Positions 1 to 10,380 of a stretch of 64,000 nucleotides of DNA are shown one piece after another. Position numbers and translations under genes: made by a program. Below the pieces are notes generated by a model. The model did not search any database. It had not been told where the DNA came from and was given only the letters and a program-made list of their open reading frames with translations. Position 1 is the first letter of the stretch, and each line of letters starts with the position of its first letter. Source of the DNA: Vreelandella neptunia (lineage in GTDB: Bacteria; Pseudomonadota; Gammaproteobacteria; Pseudomonadales; Halomonadaceae); the NCBI RefSeq assembly GCF_000712975.1, contig NZ_JHQL01000003.1, positions 806,001-870,000 of the forward strand, written 5' to 3'.

Positions 1-1
1 C

Positions 2-265
2 CGCAACGCTATGCTAATTATCATTGCTGGCTTGCCCTCTGCAATGATTGGCATTTTCTTTACTGGCGCACTGCTCATCGAAGTAATTTTTTCCTTGGAT
101 GGCCTCGGCTTGTTAGGTTTTGAGGCGGTAATGCAGCGTGATTACCCCGTCATTTTCGGAACACTATTTCTATATACAGTGATCGGTCTGCTGCTCAAGC
201 TAGTATCCGACTTGACCTATGTGTGGGTTGACCCACGCATTGATTTTGCGTCGAGGGAGTCATAA
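2..265 (+). CDS. yejB: Peptide ABC transporter permease, C-terminal end (YejB-like), partial
   Basis: This is the C-terminal 87 residues of an inner-membrane permease whose 5' part lies before the window; the reading frame is open to the left edge. It shows hydrophobic helices and the ending typical of DppB/OppB-type permeases, with a motif VDPRIDF just before the stop, as in YejB. It sits 2 nt before a second permease and then a fused double ATPase, the yejABEF order known for a microcin C and oligopeptide importer in E. coli. The family is inferred mainly from this context. Confidence 0.8.
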   Translation, partial: RNAMLIIIAGLPSAMIGIFFTGALLIEVIFSLDGLGLLGFEAVMQRDYPVIFGTLFLYTVIGLLLKLVSDLTYVWVDPRIDFASRES

Positions 266-267
266 AT

Positions 268-1341
268 ATGACATTTATTAGCTCGCGTCTTTCACCGATT
301 ACGTTACGCCGTCTGGCTGCATTTAAAGCCAATCGCCGCGCTCGTGTGTCGTTGTGGCTGTTTAGCGTTCTGTTTATTGTCAGCTTATTTGCCGAACTCA
401 TCGCCAACGATAAGCCCCTTGTAATGAAATATGATGGGCAGTGGTATGTGCCGTTACTGGTCGATTATCCGGAAACCGAATTCGGTGGCTTTTTACCCAC
501 TCGTACCGACTACTTAGACCCCTTTGTTCAACAGCAAATTAGCGATCACGGTTGGGCGCTTTGGCCGATCGTTCCCTACTCCTATCAAACCCTCGATATG
601 CAGATGACACAACCTTCGCCTGCACCGCCAGATAGGCGCCATTGGCTGGGGACCGACGATCAGGGCCGTGATGTATTAGCGCGAGTCATTTACGGGTTTC
701 GACTATCGGTTGCTTTTGCCTTGGTGCTCACCGCCGGCTCTTTGGTACTGGGCGTGCTGGTAGGCGGTGTGCAGGGATACTTCGGCGGAAAAGTAGACCT
801 TATCGGCCAGCGCATCACTGAAATCTGGTCTGGGTTACCTGTGCTATTTCTACTGATTATTTTAGCTAGTTTTGTGCAGCCAGGCTTCTGGTGGTTACTG
901 GGGATAATGTTACTGTTTTCGTGGCTAGGGCTGGTTGATATCGTACGCGCCGAGTTTTTGCGTGCACGCAATCTTGAGTACGTTCGTGCAGCGAAGGCCA
1001 TGGGGCTCCCTTCTAGGCTGATTATGTGGCGGCACGTTTTACCTAACGCTATGGTAGCCACACTGACGTTTATCCCTTTCCTGTTCACTGGTGCCATTGG
1101 CACGCTCACTGCGCTGGACTTCTTAGGCTTTGGCCTGCCGCCTGGAGCTCCTTCACTGGGCGAACTGGCAGCACAGGGCAAAAACAACCTGCACGCCCCG
1201 TGGCTCGGCATCACCGCGTTTATGACGCTTGCCATCATGCTCTCACTGTTGGTGTTTATTGGTGAAGGATTACGAGACGCCTTCGACCCACGCCATGTGA
1301 AGCAGCATCAGTCACCTGTTCAGGAAACCAAACATGCCTAA
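268..1341 (+). CDS. yejE: Peptide/microcin C-type ABC transporter permease YejE
   Basis: The protein (357 residues) is the second inner-membrane permease of a peptide importer. One N-terminal membrane segment (about residues 27-47) is followed by a long periplasmic stretch of about 90 residues, then the DppC/OppC-type permease core from the motif WLGTDDQGRDV (about residue 126) onward. The cytoplasmic EAA loop that docks on the ATPase is visible as EYVRAAKAMGLPSRL (about residue 230). The long insert after the first helix and the length match YejE rather than OppC. It starts 2 nt after the preceding permease stop and overlaps the next gene by 8 nt, so the three are one operon. Substrate is inferred from the family: short peptides or peptide-nucleotide antibiotics. 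Confidence 0.88.
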   Translation: MTFISSRLSPITLRRLAAFKANRRARVSLWLFSVLFIVSLFAELIANDKPLVMKYDGQWYVPLLVDYPETEFGGFLPTRTDYLDPFVQQQISDHGWALWPIVPYSYQTLDMQMTQPSPAPPDRRHWLGTDDQGRDVLARVIYGFRLSVAFALVLTAGSLVLGVLVGGVQGYFGGKVDLIGQRITEIWSGLPVLFLLIILASFVQPGFWWLLGIMLLFSWLGLVDIVRAEFLRARNLEYVRAAKAMGLPSRLIMWRHVLPNAMVATLTFIPFLFTGAIGTLTALDFLGFGLPPGAPSLGELAAQGKNNLHAPWLGITAFMTLAIMLSLLVFIGEGLRDAFDPRHVKQHQSPVQETKHA

Positions 1342-2932
1342 TCACGCAAACAGCGCTATACCATTACTGCGCTTGAACGAGTTTTCGGTTTCCTTCGATG
1401 GCAACGTAGTTGTCGATTCCCTTTCGCTCACCGTCAATGCCGGTGAAACCCTCGCTATCGTGGGGGAATCTGGCTCTGGAAAGTCGGTTTCGGCACTAGG
1501 GGCGATTAATTTATTGCCGGACAATGCCTCGGTAAGTGGTCAACGTTGGTTAGAAGAAACGGATCTCAGTCAGCTAGGCAAACGAGATTGGAACGGGATA
1601 CGCGGCAATCGGGTAGGTTTTATTTTTCAAGAGCCAATGACATCGCTAAACCCGCTGCACCGTATTGGCAAACAAATTGGCGAAACCCTGCGTTTACACC
1701 AGGGCCTTAGCGGGAACGCTGCACGCTCCAGGGCCAAAGTACTATTAGAACACGTCAAACTACCGCGCCCCGACGAACTGCTTGACGCATGGCCACATCA
1801 ACTTTCGGGCGGCCAGCGCCAGCGGGTAATGATTGCCATGGCCATTGCCAACAATCCGGCACTATTGATTGCAGATGAGCCGACTACAGCACTCGATGTG
1901 ACCGTTCAGCAAGAAATTTTAGCGCTGCTGAAAGAACTCCGTGATCAACACGGCATGGGCGTACTGTTTATCAGTCATGACTTAAACTTGGTGCGTCGCC
2001 ATGCAGACCGTGTTTGTGTCATGTATCAAGGAAAAATCCAGGAAACTGGTAGCGTTGCCGATGTATTTAATAATCCCCAAAGCGACTACACCAAAGCCCT
2101 CATTGCCGCCGAACCAGAAGGACGGCCTGATGAACCTGCCGACGCTACGCCGCTTTTGATCACACGCCAGCTTAGCGTGAGCTTCAAGCGCCCGAGGGCA
2201 GGTCTTTTTCAGCGTCAGCCGCCGCCATTTGAGGCCTTAAAAGCTACCGACTTAACGATTGCCCCTGGCGAAACGCTTGGCATTGTTGGCGAATCAGGCT
2301 CTGGAAAAACAACGCTGGCTTCAGCGGTTATGCGCTTAGTCGCTAGCCAAGGCGAGGTGACACTGGGCAGCGCCATCTTAAGCCAACTCTCTGGTGACGC
2401 GCTTCGACGCCAGCGCCATCGGCTGCAAATGGTTTTTCAAGATCCATACGGGGCGCTTTCCCCACGTATGCCAGTGTTTGATATTGTCAGTGAAGGCCTA
2501 CGGTTTCACTACCCCAGCCTAAGCAATGCCGAAGTCACCGAGCACGTGCATCGCACACTGAGCGAAGTGGGCCTACCGGAAAGCTGTGCTGCCCGTTATC
2601 CTCATGAGTTCTCGGGAGGCCAACGCCAGCGCATAGCGGTGGCCCGAGCAATTATCTTAGAGCCTGAGTTACTGGTACTCGACGAACCAACCTCTGCATT
2701 AGACCGTACAGTGCAAAAGCAGCTGGTCACACTGCTACGCGAACTTCAGGCACGCCGCCAGCTAAGCTATCTATTTATTAGCCACGACCTTGCCGTAGTG
2801 CGCGCTATGGCCCACCGCATTATGGTGTTAAAAGATGGTGAGGTAGTAGAACAAGGAGACTGCCTGGAAGTGCTCGCTGCGCCGCAGCATCCCTATACCA
2901 AAGCGTTGATAGAAGCTGCCCACTTGCATTAG
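1334..2932 (+). CDS. yejF: Double ATP-binding protein of peptide ABC transporter, YejF
   Basis: The 532-residue protein carries two complete ABC ATPase domains in one chain. The first has Walker A GESGSGKS (44-51), signature LSGGQRQRV (about 157) and Walker B LLIADEPT; the second has Walker [10 protein letters not shown] (about 318), signature [11 protein letters not shown] and LLVLDEPT. Each domain is followed by the short C-terminal extension with the P-x(5)-YTKALI motif typical of oligopeptide ATPases. Fusion of both halves is the feature that separates YejF/GsiA-type proteins from OppD/OppF pairs. It energises uptake through the two permeases encoded upstream. The stop is followed by about 100 bp without genes and then a bidirectional terminator. 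Confidence 0.9.
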   Translation: MPNHANSAIPLLRLNEFSVSFDGNVVVDSLSLTVNAGETLAIVGESGSGKSVSALGAINLLPDNASVSGQRWLEETDLSQLGKRDWNGIRGNRVGFIFQEPMTSLNPLHRIGKQIGETLRLHQGLSGNAARSRAKVLLEHVKLPRPDELLDAWPHQLSGGQRQRVMIAMAIANNPALLIADEPTTALDVTVQQEILALLKELRDQHGMGVLFISHDLNLVRRHADRVCVMYQGKIQETGSVADVFNNPQSDYTKALIAAEPEGRPDEPADATPLLITRQLSVSFKRPRAGLFQRQPPPFEALKATDLTIAPGETLGIVGESGSGKTTLASAVMRLVASQGEVTLGSAILSQLSGDALRRQRHRLQMVFQDPYGALSPRMPVFDIVSEGLRFHYPSLSNAEVTEHVHRTLSEVGLPESCAARYPHEFSGGQRQRIAVARAIILEPELLVLDEPTSALDRTVQKQLVTLLRELQARRQLSYLFISHDLAVVRAMAHRIMVLKDGEVVEQGDCLEVLAAPQHPYTKALIEAAHLH

Positions 2933-3033
2933 CTACCTAGTTAACATAAACGTTTGTCTCGGCAACTTTTTCAAGTTGGCCACGTATGAACGCAGAAGCA
3001 AGATAACGGTATAAAAATTCATTACTCATAATA

Positions 3034-3077
3034 AAAACGCCCCGGCCTTGGCACGGGTGTGCTGACCGGGGCGTTTT
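3034..3077. terminator. Bidirectional rho-independent terminator between yejF and rsuA
   Basis: Arms AAAACGCCCCGG (3034-3045) and CCGGGGCGTTTT (3066-3077) form a perfect 12-bp stem around a 20-nt loop. Outer A/T runs provide T tracts on both strands, so it can end the converging yejBEF and rsuA transcripts. Confidence 0.9.
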
Positions 3078-3104
3078 ATCCACTAGCAGTGACGCTAAGT
3101 GTGT

Positions 3105-3809
3105 TTAGAAGCTGGCAATTTCTTCAGGCGTTAGCTCCCGCCATTCACCAGGCGCTAGATCATCTGGTAAGGCTACATCACCAATCGACTGGCGATGCAA
3201 TGCATTGACATGATTCCCCAACGCAGCAAACATGCGTTTCACTTGATGATAGCGACCTTCAGTGATCGTCAGCTCTGCTTGCTGTGGAGTAATAAATCTT
3301 AGCACGGCAGGTTGCGTTGGCGTTTCCTCGCCGTCGAGAAGAACCCCTTCCGCGACTTGGTTAATCGCCCACTGAGCAGCCTCACCTTCCATAGGTTCCG
3401 CCAACTCGGCTATATACACCTTGGCGCAGCGATGGCGCGGCGAGGTAACACGATGGGACCATTGGCCATCATCAGTGAGCAATAACAAGCCGGTGGTATC
3501 TACATCCAACCGTCCTACCGGCTGCAGTCGCTCTACTTTGGGTAAATCAATTAGGTCAATCACCCTTGGGTAGAGCCCTCGGCGGGCAGTACACTCTACT
3601 TCCAGCGGCTTATGCATCATCAGGTAACGTAACCCAACTAGCGCTAGCGTCTCACCATTAAGTTTCACCTCATCGTGCTGAGTGTCAACTTGAGTCGCAG
3701 ACTGCTTAATGGGTTCGCCATTCAGGGTCACCTCGCCATTCTTTAACGCACGCTTTGCTAGGCTGCGCGTCAACGGGGTTGTTTCACTCAAAAAGCGATC
3801 AAGGCGCAT
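3105..3809 (-). CDS. rsuA: 16S rRNA pseudouridine(516) synthase RsuA
   Basis: RsuA converts U516 of 16S rRNA to pseudouridine. The protein (234 residues) has an N-terminal S4 RNA-binding domain (about 1-48, opening MRLDRFLSETT) and the RsuA/RluB-type catalytic domain. The motif GRLDVDTTGLLLLT places the catalytic aspartate at residue 102, the same number as in the E. coli enzyme. The later segment EGRYHQVKRMFAALGN is also diagnostic for the family. The start codon overlaps the last base of the upstream amidase stop codon, suggesting translational coupling. Length is usual for the family. Confidence 0.95.
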   Translation of the reverse strand: MRLDRFLSETTPLTRSLAKRALKNGEVTLNGEPIKQSATQVDTQHDEVKLNGETLALVGLRYLMMHKPLEVECTARRGLYPRVIDLIDLPKVERLQPVGRLDVDTTGLLLLTDDGQWSHRVTSPRHRCAKVYIAELAEPMEGEAAQWAINQVAEGVLLDGEETPTQPAVLRFITPQQAELTITEGRYHQVKRMFAALGNHVNALHRQSIGDVALPDDLAPGEWRELTPEEIASF

Positions 3810-4624
3810 TATTGACCCACTCCTGGCAGAAGCGAAAAGCGGTCGGCATCTTGCCAGGCAGGAAATTTTTCTCGAAAAGCATCTAGGTCCGTTTTATTTA
3901 GCGTCCCCGTTTCAATAAACGGAGAGTTTGCAGGGTGGTCGATCATCGGTTCCCCTTTGAAATCGACCAGCATGGAATCGCCGCTATAGGCGAGTCCTTT
4001 GGCATCTTCACCGACGCGATTTACACCCACTACATAAACTAGGTTTTCAACGGCACGCGCTTGTAAAAGCGTGCGCCAAGGATGACGCCGGGGTGCAGGC
4101 CAGTTCGCTACACACAACGCGGCATCATACTCGAAATGTTCGCCCTCTGCTGGCTGCTGGCGCATCCAAACGGGAAACCTCAGGTCGTAGCATACGCTCA
4201 ATAGCAGCCTGAAGCCTTTCAGTTCAACTATCTTCCGGCTGTTGCCCATACCATAGCGTTCATGCTCTCCGGCCATACGAAATAAATGGCGCTTATCGTA
4301 GTACTGCAAGTCGCCGCTGGGGGTAGCCCATACCATACGGTTGTAGTATTGACCTCCATCCATAATTGCCACACTGCCGGTCATGACACAGCCTCTCGCT
4401 TTGGCCTGCATCTGTAACCAGGCAACGCTCTGGCTCGCGTTCATGGGCTGGGCCATTTCCCGAGAGTTCATGGTGAAACCAGTCGCAAACATTTCTGGCA
4501 ACACAATTAAATCGGTATCGCGACTATCTAACTCGCCCAATAGCCGTTCAAGATGCGCATGGTTGGCCTGAGGATCTTCCCAGCGCAAATCGCACTGCAC
4601 TAAGCTCGTTTTCAGTTGGCTCAT
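3809..4624 (-). CDS. yafV: Nitrilase-superfamily omega-amidase (YafV-like)
   Basis: This 271-residue carbon-nitrogen hydrolase probably removes the amide from 2-oxoglutaramate or 2-oxosuccinamate, a metabolite repair role known for YafV/NIT2. The Glu-Lys-Cys catalytic triad is visible: E44 in LPEMFATGF, K111 in YYDKRHLF and C145 in SVCYDLRFPVW. An upstream in-frame ATG exists at 4657, but the ATG at 4624 follows an AAGGAG seven bases away and gives the family's usual N-terminus. It is directly upstream of, and overlaps, rsuA. Exact substrate is inferred from the family. Confidence 0.88.
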   Translation of the reverse strand: MSQLKTSLVQCDLRWEDPQANHAHLERLLGELDSRDTDLIVLPEMFATGFTMNSREMAQPMNASQSVAWLQMQAKARGCVMTGSVAIMDGGQYYNRMVWATPSGDLQYYDKRHLFRMAGEHERYGMGNSRKIVELKGFRLLLSVCYDLRFPVWMRQQPAEGEHFEYDAALCVANWPAPRRHPWRTLLQARAVENLVYVVGVNRVGEDAKGLAYSGDSMLVDFKGEPMIDHPANSPFIETGTLNKTDLDAFREKFPAWQDADRFSLLPGVGQ

Positions 4625-4696
4625 GCCATGTCTCCTTTGCATCAGTGTGTTCGTCAATAGTGTGCTAGATTAGCATTTTTAATTAATGAGGCTGCT

Positions 4697-5605
4697 ATGC
4701 TTTCACCTGCATCAAGGGATCCTGAAGCGGTTAAGGGCGTTATGTTTGGCTTAACTGCTTACACCATGTGGGGCTGTTTTCCGCTATTTTTCGCTCTTTT
4801 TGACGGCATTCCCGCGTTTGAAATCCTGACACACAGGATCCTGTGGTCGTGTATTTTCCTGGTAGGCCTAATCAGCCTTTTACGCCGGTGGCCACCAGTA
4901 ATCGCAGCCCTTATTGAGCCTAAGCGCTTAGGGCGCGTGCTCGCTTGCGCGCTACTAATTGCCTTTAATTGGGGGCTCTATATCTACGCTGTCGAAAGTA
5001 AGCAGGTATTACAAGCCAGTTTAGGCTACTTTTTAACCCCACTGGTCAACGTTGCCTTAGGTGTGTTGGTGCTACGTGAAGTAATGGCACGCCTCCAGCT
5101 AATCGCCCTTGGCTTGGCAAGTTTAGCAATTGCAATACAGTTCGTTATGCTTGGGGAGCTGCCTTGGATCAGCCTGGCGCTTGCTCTCAGCTTTGGTAGC
5201 TACGGATTATTTCGCAAGCAGGTGCCACTCGATGGGCTCTCAGGCCTATTCGTAGAGACACTGTTGCTTTTTCCACTAGCCTTAATAGCGCTCACGTGGC
5301 TCAGCTGGCAGGGGGAGTCTCACTTTATATCTGATGTGCCGATGAGCGTATTGCTAATGATTAGTGGCGTGTTAACCGCCCTACCATTGATGGCCTTTGC
5401 TGGAGCAGCACGACGCCTGCGGCTGGCAACGCTGGGATTTCTAATGTACATCAACCCCAGCATTCAATTTTTAATTGCGATTATTATTTTCGATGAGCCT
5501 CTAGGACTCATCCAGTTAATTACCTTTGCAATGATCTGGACAGGCTTAGCACTGTATTCTTGGTCCTCTTGGCAGTCACGTCCGCGCCAAAAGGCGGCTA
5601 TTTGA
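4697..5605 (+). CDS. rarD: RarD-type EamA family transporter
   Basis: This is an inner-membrane protein of 302 residues with about ten predicted membrane helices in two EamA repeats. The opening segment [19 protein letters not shown], and the stretch [10 protein letters not shown], are hallmarks of RarD, annotated in other bacteria as a chloramphenicol-sensitivity protein; its true substrate is not established. The gene is divergent from the amidase gene with a gap of 72 bp that must hold both promoters. Its last 30 bp overlap the 3' end of the chemoreceptor gene on the opposite strand. Confidence 0.9.
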   Translation: MLSPASRDPEAVKGVMFGLTAYTMWGCFPLFFALFDGIPAFEILTHRILWSCIFLVGLISLLRRWPPVIAALIEPKRLGRVLACALLIAFNWGLYIYAVESKQVLQASLGYFLTPLVNVALGVLVLREVMARLQLIALGLASLAIAIQFVMLGELPWISLALALSFGSYGLFRKQVPLDGLSGLFVETLLLFPLALIALTWLSWQGESHFISDVPMSVLLMISGVLTALPLMAFAGAARRLRLATLGFLMYINPSIQFLIAIIIFDEPLGLIQLITFAMIWTGLALYSWSSWQSRPRQKAAI

Positions 5606-7231
5606 GGCTTCTGACACTACTTGTTTTTCAACAGCTGAGACACTGGTATCGGCTGACTGCTCAGGCTGATAACCCACGCGAAAGCCTCCCCAATGTTTAC
5701 CATGAATGTAAATAGGCACCGAAAGATCGTGCATAATTTCGCCAGTATCTCGCTTGTAGGTTTGTAGCAGCAGCGGTTTCTCGTGGGCGCCGCAACGGCT
5801 ACCAGTTGGGTCATCAAAAATGCGTTTGCTGCGGCAATACTTGAGGTCGTGATCGTAATCACCGGTAGGCTCGCGGCTGACAGCAGCATTGTGAGTAGGC
5901 ACATACCCATTACGGTCACAGGCAATAGCGTAACTTAACCCATGCCCAATAAGTAAAGGTTCTTGTAAACTGGGTAGCCGTTGGTCTGTGAACGTATCAA
6001 AGCCGGTGTGGTAAAGCGGTGGCTGTGTCCCTGGCATGACCCTGTACTCAGGTTGAAACAGCGACGTTTCTGATAACTCACCGGAGGCAATCGCTTTCTC
6101 AAACAATTTACCAATACGGTCAGCTGCTTGGCGAGCAGCGCTAAATACGTGCTGGTGCCGCCCCTGTAAACGCTGCTGTGCCAACTCGCCATCAACCCCT
6201 TCTGCAGCCTCCATTAACGCCCTAGCTTGCTGGGCTAAATCGCGCATATCGCGATTGCCCTCATCAACATCATCTTCCAGCTGGCGAAGGCTATCGGCAA
6301 CCGTTTGGCTATGCGTTTTAGTACTTTCCATGGCTTCTGCGACGCTAGTAATTTCCTGCTCAACGTGATCGAACTGCTCGGTAATAGTAGCTAGGCTACT
6401 GCCGACCTTCTGCATCCCTTGAGAACGCTCCCGAACCCGGCTCATTAGCGCTCCCATTGTACTAACAACACTTTGCCCGCTTTGATGCATATCTTTTACA
6501 AGTTCATCGACGCTTTGCGTTGCCGTTGAGGTCTTCAGTGCCAAATTGCGTACTTCACCCGCGACAACAGCAAAACCACGGCCATGTTCGCCCGCCCGTG
6601 CCGCTTCAATGGAAGCATTTAGCGATAGCAGGTGGGTCTGTTCAGCAATACCCTCTATCATGGAGGTGACATTGCGCACACGCTCGATTTTGTCATTTAA
6701 CGCAGATAGCATCTCAAGCGCCTGATTAGAACCTTCCGCAACATCGCTCATATCATGGATGATATCGGCCAACTCATCATGATTGTGATGGCTTGCCTGA
6801 CGGGCACTTTCCGCAAGTGAAGCAACCTGAGAAGCACTGGCGCTCACCTGCATAATGGCAGTATTAATGGCACTCATGCTCGATGAGGCCTCACTGGCCA
6901 TGGTTTCCTGTTTGGCAAGCCGCTGGGCCATGAGGTCGGCATAGTGAGATACCTCTGCCGATGCAATTGCCGTGCTACTAGCTCGATTCATTAATCGATA
7001 AGCCATCGACCGAAGCGAGCCATAATCACGAATGGGCTTTGGACCGTGAATAGGTTTGATTAAACGCGCTTGATCGGCTGAATAAACCGTTGTGATTGGA
7101 ACGAGCATCAAGCTCGCTCCAGCCCCCGTCGCCAGAAGAAGTGCAATATAAGATAGCGCACCAGGGTGAGAGATCATCCAGGCAGAAACGCTAAGCAATA
7201 TTAGAGGCACTAACAGCCGAAATAGTCGCAT
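5576..7231 (-). CDS. Methyl-accepting chemotaxis protein with C-terminal sensory domain
   Basis: The 551-residue protein begins with two short hydrophobic segments (about 5-23 and 27-48) with almost no periplasmic loop, so ligand sensing outside the membrane is unlikely. The signalling domain follows (about 110-370), with the conserved hairpin tip [30 protein letters not shown]. After it comes an extra domain (about 385-535) with motifs [21 protein letters not shown] and HWGGFRVGY, which resembles the small C-terminal Cache-like module found in some pseudomonad receptors. Sensing is therefore probably cytoplasmic, by the C-terminal domain. The ligand cannot be read from sequence. Its 3' end overlaps rarD tail-to-tail. 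Confidence 0.85.
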   Translation of the reverse strand: MRLFRLLVPLILLSVSAWMISHPGALSYIALLLATGAGASLMLVPITTVYSADQARLIKPIHGPKPIRDYGSLRSMAYRLMNRASSTAIASAEVSHYADLMAQRLAKQETMASEASSSMSAINTAIMQVSASASQVASLAESARQASHHNHDELADIIHDMSDVAEGSNQALEMLSALNDKIERVRNVTSMIEGIAEQTHLLSLNASIEAARAGEHGRGFAVVAGEVRNLALKTSTATQSVDELVKDMHQSGQSVVSTMGALMSRVRERSQGMQKVGSSLATITEQFDHVEQEITSVAEAMESTKTHSQTVADSLRQLEDDVDEGNRDMRDLAQQARALMEAAEGVDGELAQQRLQGRHQHVFSAARQAADRIGKLFEKAIASGELSETSLFQPEYRVMPGTQPPLYHTGFDTFTDQRLPSLQEPLLIGHGLSYAIACDRNGYVPTHNAAVSREPTGDYDHDLKYCRSKRIFDDPTGSRCGAHEKPLLLQTYKRDTGEIMHDLSVPIYIHGKHWGGFRVGYQPEQSADTSVSAVEKQVVSEASNSRLLART

Positions 7232-7472
7232 GTGAAGGTGTACTCTTTTTTATTTGACGTTATTGAGCGGTGGATCAACATGGATCGAAAGAGCCAGGCG
7301 CTGCTTTTGAACCAGATTAGCGGTTTACACTAATTAATGAAGTAGCACTTTCGGGGGAGAACCTCTCTGTAGCCTAAACCCAAGATAGAAAGCAAAAGCC
7401 GTCAGATGCTGTGCAACGCGTTAAACTGGCGGTTTCAACTACTCTAAAAGATAAGGCTGACGCCAGGAGCTT

Positions 7473-9173
7473 ATGTTTAAGCGCTATTTTCCTATTCTTA
7501 CATGGTTGCCCCACTACCATAAGCGCCTGTTAGGAGCCGATGTAGTAGCGGGACTCATCGTAACTGCAATGGTAATTCCTCAGTCGTTAGCCTATGCCCT
7601 ACTTGCGGGTTTACCTGCAGTTGTAGGCTTGTATGCCAGCATCTTGCCTCAACTGCTGTACACCTTGTTAGGTACAAGCCGCACTTTGGCCGTTGGTCCG
7701 GTGGCCATCATTGCATTAATGACGGGTGCTGCGCTCTCTTCTGTCGCCATGCCCGGTAGCCCTGAGTATTTACAAGCTGCGCTGGTGCTTTCGTTACTTT
7801 CTGGCGGCCTACTGGTTGCGATGGGCGCACTGAAGATGGGCTTTTTTAGCAATTTTTTAAGTCATCCGGTTATCTCTGGCTTTTTAACAGCGTCCGGCAT
7901 TCTTATTGCCGTCAGCCAGTTGGGCAGCCTAATGGGCGTCTCTAGTAGTGGCTTTACGTTAATCGAACGCATCATGACACTCCTGCCTAATCTCTCCACT
8001 GTAAACCCTTACACCTTTGCTATCGGTGTTGGCACACTATTGTTTCTCGTCATTGTGCGTCGTTTTGGTAAGCAAAGCCTTCGTGCCATTGGCTTGTCTA
8101 AAACGCTTGCTGATTTAATTACCAAAGCTGGGCCTGTCTTTGCGGTTGTTATCACCACCCTGGTGACCTGGCATTGGCAGTTGGCCGATCAAGGCGTTGC
8201 TGTTGTCGGCACGATACCCAGTGGTTTGCCTGCGCTGAGCCTTCCGTGGGGTGATGCTTCACTCTGGCGCGCACTGCTGATTCCAGCACTGCTTATCAGC
8301 CTGGTAGGGTTTGTAGAGTCTGTCTCCATGGGGCAAATGTTGGCCGCGAAAAGGCGCCAGCGTATTTCTCCCAATCAAGAGCTGATTGGCTTAGGTGCCG
8401 CCAATCTAGCGGCTGGGTTTACCAGTGGGATGCCAGTCACCGGTGGCCTTTCGCGCACGGTCATCAACTATGATGCAGGTGCACAGACACCTGCTGCTGG
8501 TGCCTTTGCAGCACTCGGGATCGGCATAGTAACGCTGACCTTTACCGGCTGGCTCTACTACCTACCGATTGCAACGTTAGCGGCAACCATCACCGTATCT
8601 ATTTTGACCCTGGTCGATGTCCCCATGCTGCGCCAAACGTGGCGCTACTCTCGCAGTGATTTCGCCGCGATGGCTGTCACAATTCTACTGACACTGGTTG
8701 AAGGAGTAGAAGCCGGGATCATTGGCGGCGTAAGCCTCTCTATCGCGTTATTTTTGTACCGCACTAGTCGCCCTCATAGCGCACTGGTAGGCCGAGTGCC
8801 GGACACTGAGCACTTCCGTAATACAGAACGTCATGATGTTGAAACCGTCAATAATGTGGCTCTACTGCGAATCGATGAAAGTCTCTATTTTGCTAACGCC
8901 CGCTATCTTGAGGATACCGTCTATAATTTAGTTGCCAGTTATCCAGAACTTGAGCACGTCGTCCTTATTTGTTCAGCCGTTAATTTAATTGATGCGTCTG
9001 CGCTTGAGAGCCTGGATGCCATCAACGCCCGTTTAAAAGATTCCGATGTAAAACTACACCTATCCGAAGTGAAAGGTCCCGTCATGGACCAGCTTAAAAA
9101 AAGCGATTTTTTAGACGCTCTGACTGGGCGCGTTTTTCTTAGCACTTATGCGGCTTGGCGCGAATTTTCATAG
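7473..9173 (+). CDS. SulP family anion permease with C-terminal STAS domain
   Basis: The protein (566 residues) is an inner-membrane SLC26/SulP transporter. The first helix segment contains the family signature GLIVTAMVIPQSLAYALLAGLP (split across about 27-48), followed by about 10-12 further helices, and a cytoplasmic STAS domain at about 440-550 (motif LICSAVNLIDASALESL, with the conserved DASA turn). SulP members carry sulfate, bicarbonate or dicarboxylates; the substrate cannot be decided here. AGGAG lies unusually close to the start (3 nt). The gene is followed after 97 bp by an operon whose first product also carries a STAS domain. Confidence 0.88.
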   Translation: MFKRYFPILTWLPHYHKRLLGADVVAGLIVTAMVIPQSLAYALLAGLPAVVGLYASILPQLLYTLLGTSRTLAVGPVAIIALMTGAALSSVAMPGSPEYLQAALVLSLLSGGLLVAMGALKMGFFSNFLSHPVISGFLTASGILIAVSQLGSLMGVSSSGFTLIERIMTLLPNLSTVNPYTFAIGVGTLLFLVIVRRFGKQSLRAIGLSKTLADLITKAGPVFAVVITTLVTWHWQLADQGVAVVGTIPSGLPALSLPWGDASLWRALLIPALLISLVGFVESVSMGQMLAAKRRQRISPNQELIGLGAANLAAGFTSGMPVTGGLSRTVINYDAGAQTPAAGAFAALGIGIVTLTFTGWLYYLPIATLAATITVSILTLVDVPMLRQTWRYSRSDFAAMAVTILLTLVEGVEAGIIGGVSLSIALFLYRTSRPHSALVGRVPDTEHFRNTERHDVETVNNVALLRIDESLYFANARYLEDTVYNLVASYPELEHVVLICSAVNLIDASALESLDAINARLKDSDVKLHLSEVKGPVMDQLKKSDFLDALTGRVFLSTYAAWREFS

Positions 9174-9270
9174 AGTTGATTTGCCTAGGTTTGTTGATGC
9201 AACTTTAACTAACGCTTGTTTGAATGCATCATAGTGTTTTCACTATTGTGAATGACGATGAGGAGCAAGG

Positions 9271-10380
9271 ATGCCAAACGAATGGATAACACGCGACAGT
9301 GGCACTCTATCGCTCCAGCATGAGTGGACCCTTGTTCATTATCAGGCGCTTAAATCGTTAGTGGCACAGCATAGAAATACTGCCAACAATTTCACGATCT
9401 CTTTGGAAGGTATTACCCAACTCGACACAGCGGGTGCCGCGTTAATCGTTGAGCTATTGGGCATCGAAAACGCCAAACAGCAAGCAGAAAGCTCATTACC
9501 TAAAAAACAGCAGGCGCTTTTAGTGCGGGTTGCTGAGGCGATGGAGACGTCTCTCGATGTCACACCCCCTAAGCACAATCGAATAACCGATGCATTGGCA
9601 ACAGTTGGCCAGCAAATGATGGGGTTATGGTCGCAACAGCGCCAGCTATTAGCGTTTATTGGGCTTGTGCTAGCAACACTATTTTCTTTACTACTTCGCC
9701 CTCATCGCTGGCGTTTCACTGCGACAGTGGCACACATTCATTCAAGCGGGCTAAATGCAGTACCGATTGTTGCGCTGCTGACCTTTATGGTGGGCGCGGT
9801 AGTGGCTTTTCTGGGTGCTACCGTGCTTCAAGACTTTGGTGCCACGGTCTACACAATTGATTTAGTGGCTTTCTCTTTTTTACGTGAATTTGGTGTGTTG
9901 CTCGCGGCAATTTTGTTAGCAGGCCGCACTGCCAGTGCCTTTACCGCCCAACTTGGAGCCATGAAATCTAATGAAGAAATTGATGCGCTTCAAACTCAAG
10001 GGCTTGATCCTATAGAGCTTTTAGTACTTCCCCGAGTCATCGCCCTACTGATTAGCCTGCCGCTGCTCGCGTTCGTGGGAATGCTCAGCGGACTCATAGG
10101 CGGGGCCATGGTGGCTACGCTTTCGTTGGATATCTCGATTAGCCAGTTTATGACCACGCTACAAAAAGATGTATCCGTCAACCATTTCTTGGTAGGCCTC
10201 AGCAAAGCACCCGTGTTTGCGTTTGTTATTGCCGTCATTGGGTGTCTAGAAGGCTTTAAAGTTAGCGGTAGCGCGCAATCGGTTGGTGCCCACACTACCT
10301 CAAGCGTCGTGCAATCCATTTTTATGGTCATCCTTATTGATGCGCTAGCTGCACTGTTTTTTATGGAGCTGGGATGGTGA
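9271..10380 (+). CDS. MCE-system ABC transporter permease with N-terminal STAS domain (MlaE-like)
   Basis: The protein (369 residues) has an MlaE/YrbE-type permease domain (about 150-369) with the conserved segments FLREFGVLLAAILLAGRTASAFTAQLG and ALQTQGLDPIELLVLPRV. The first about 100 residues form a STAS-like domain with the motif LDTAGAALIVELL. Plain MlaE lacks this domain (about 260 residues), but a permease class with a fused N-terminal STAS is known. In Mla systems MlaB is a separate STAS protein that binds the ATPase, so the fusion probably supplies that function. GAGGAG precedes the ATG. The gene overlaps the ATPase gene by 7 bp and belongs to a four-gene lipid transport operon. Confidence 0.88.
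   Translation: MPNEWITRDSGTLSLQHEWTLVHYQALKSLVAQHRNTANNFTISLEGITQLDTAGAALIVELLGIENAKQQAESSLPKKQQALLVRVAEAMETSLDVTPPKHNRITDALATVGQQMMGLWSQQRQLLAFIGLVLATLFSLLLRPHRWRFTATVAHIHSSGLNAVPIVALLTFMVGAVVAFLGATVLQDFGATVYTIDLVAFSFLREFGVLLAAILLAGRTASAFTAQLGAMKSNEEIDALQTQGLDPIELLVLPRVIALLISLPLLAFVGMLSGLIGGAMVATLSLDISISQFMTTLQKDVSVNHFLVGLSKAPVFAFVIAVIGCLEGFKVSGSAQSVGAHTTSSVVQSIFMVILIDALAALFFMELGW

Noticed and set aside
9231..9246. ATAGTG-TTTT-CACTAT hairpin before the STAS-permease gene
   Set aside because: Only 6 bp and AT-rich; no T tract or conserved operator pattern, so chance is likely.
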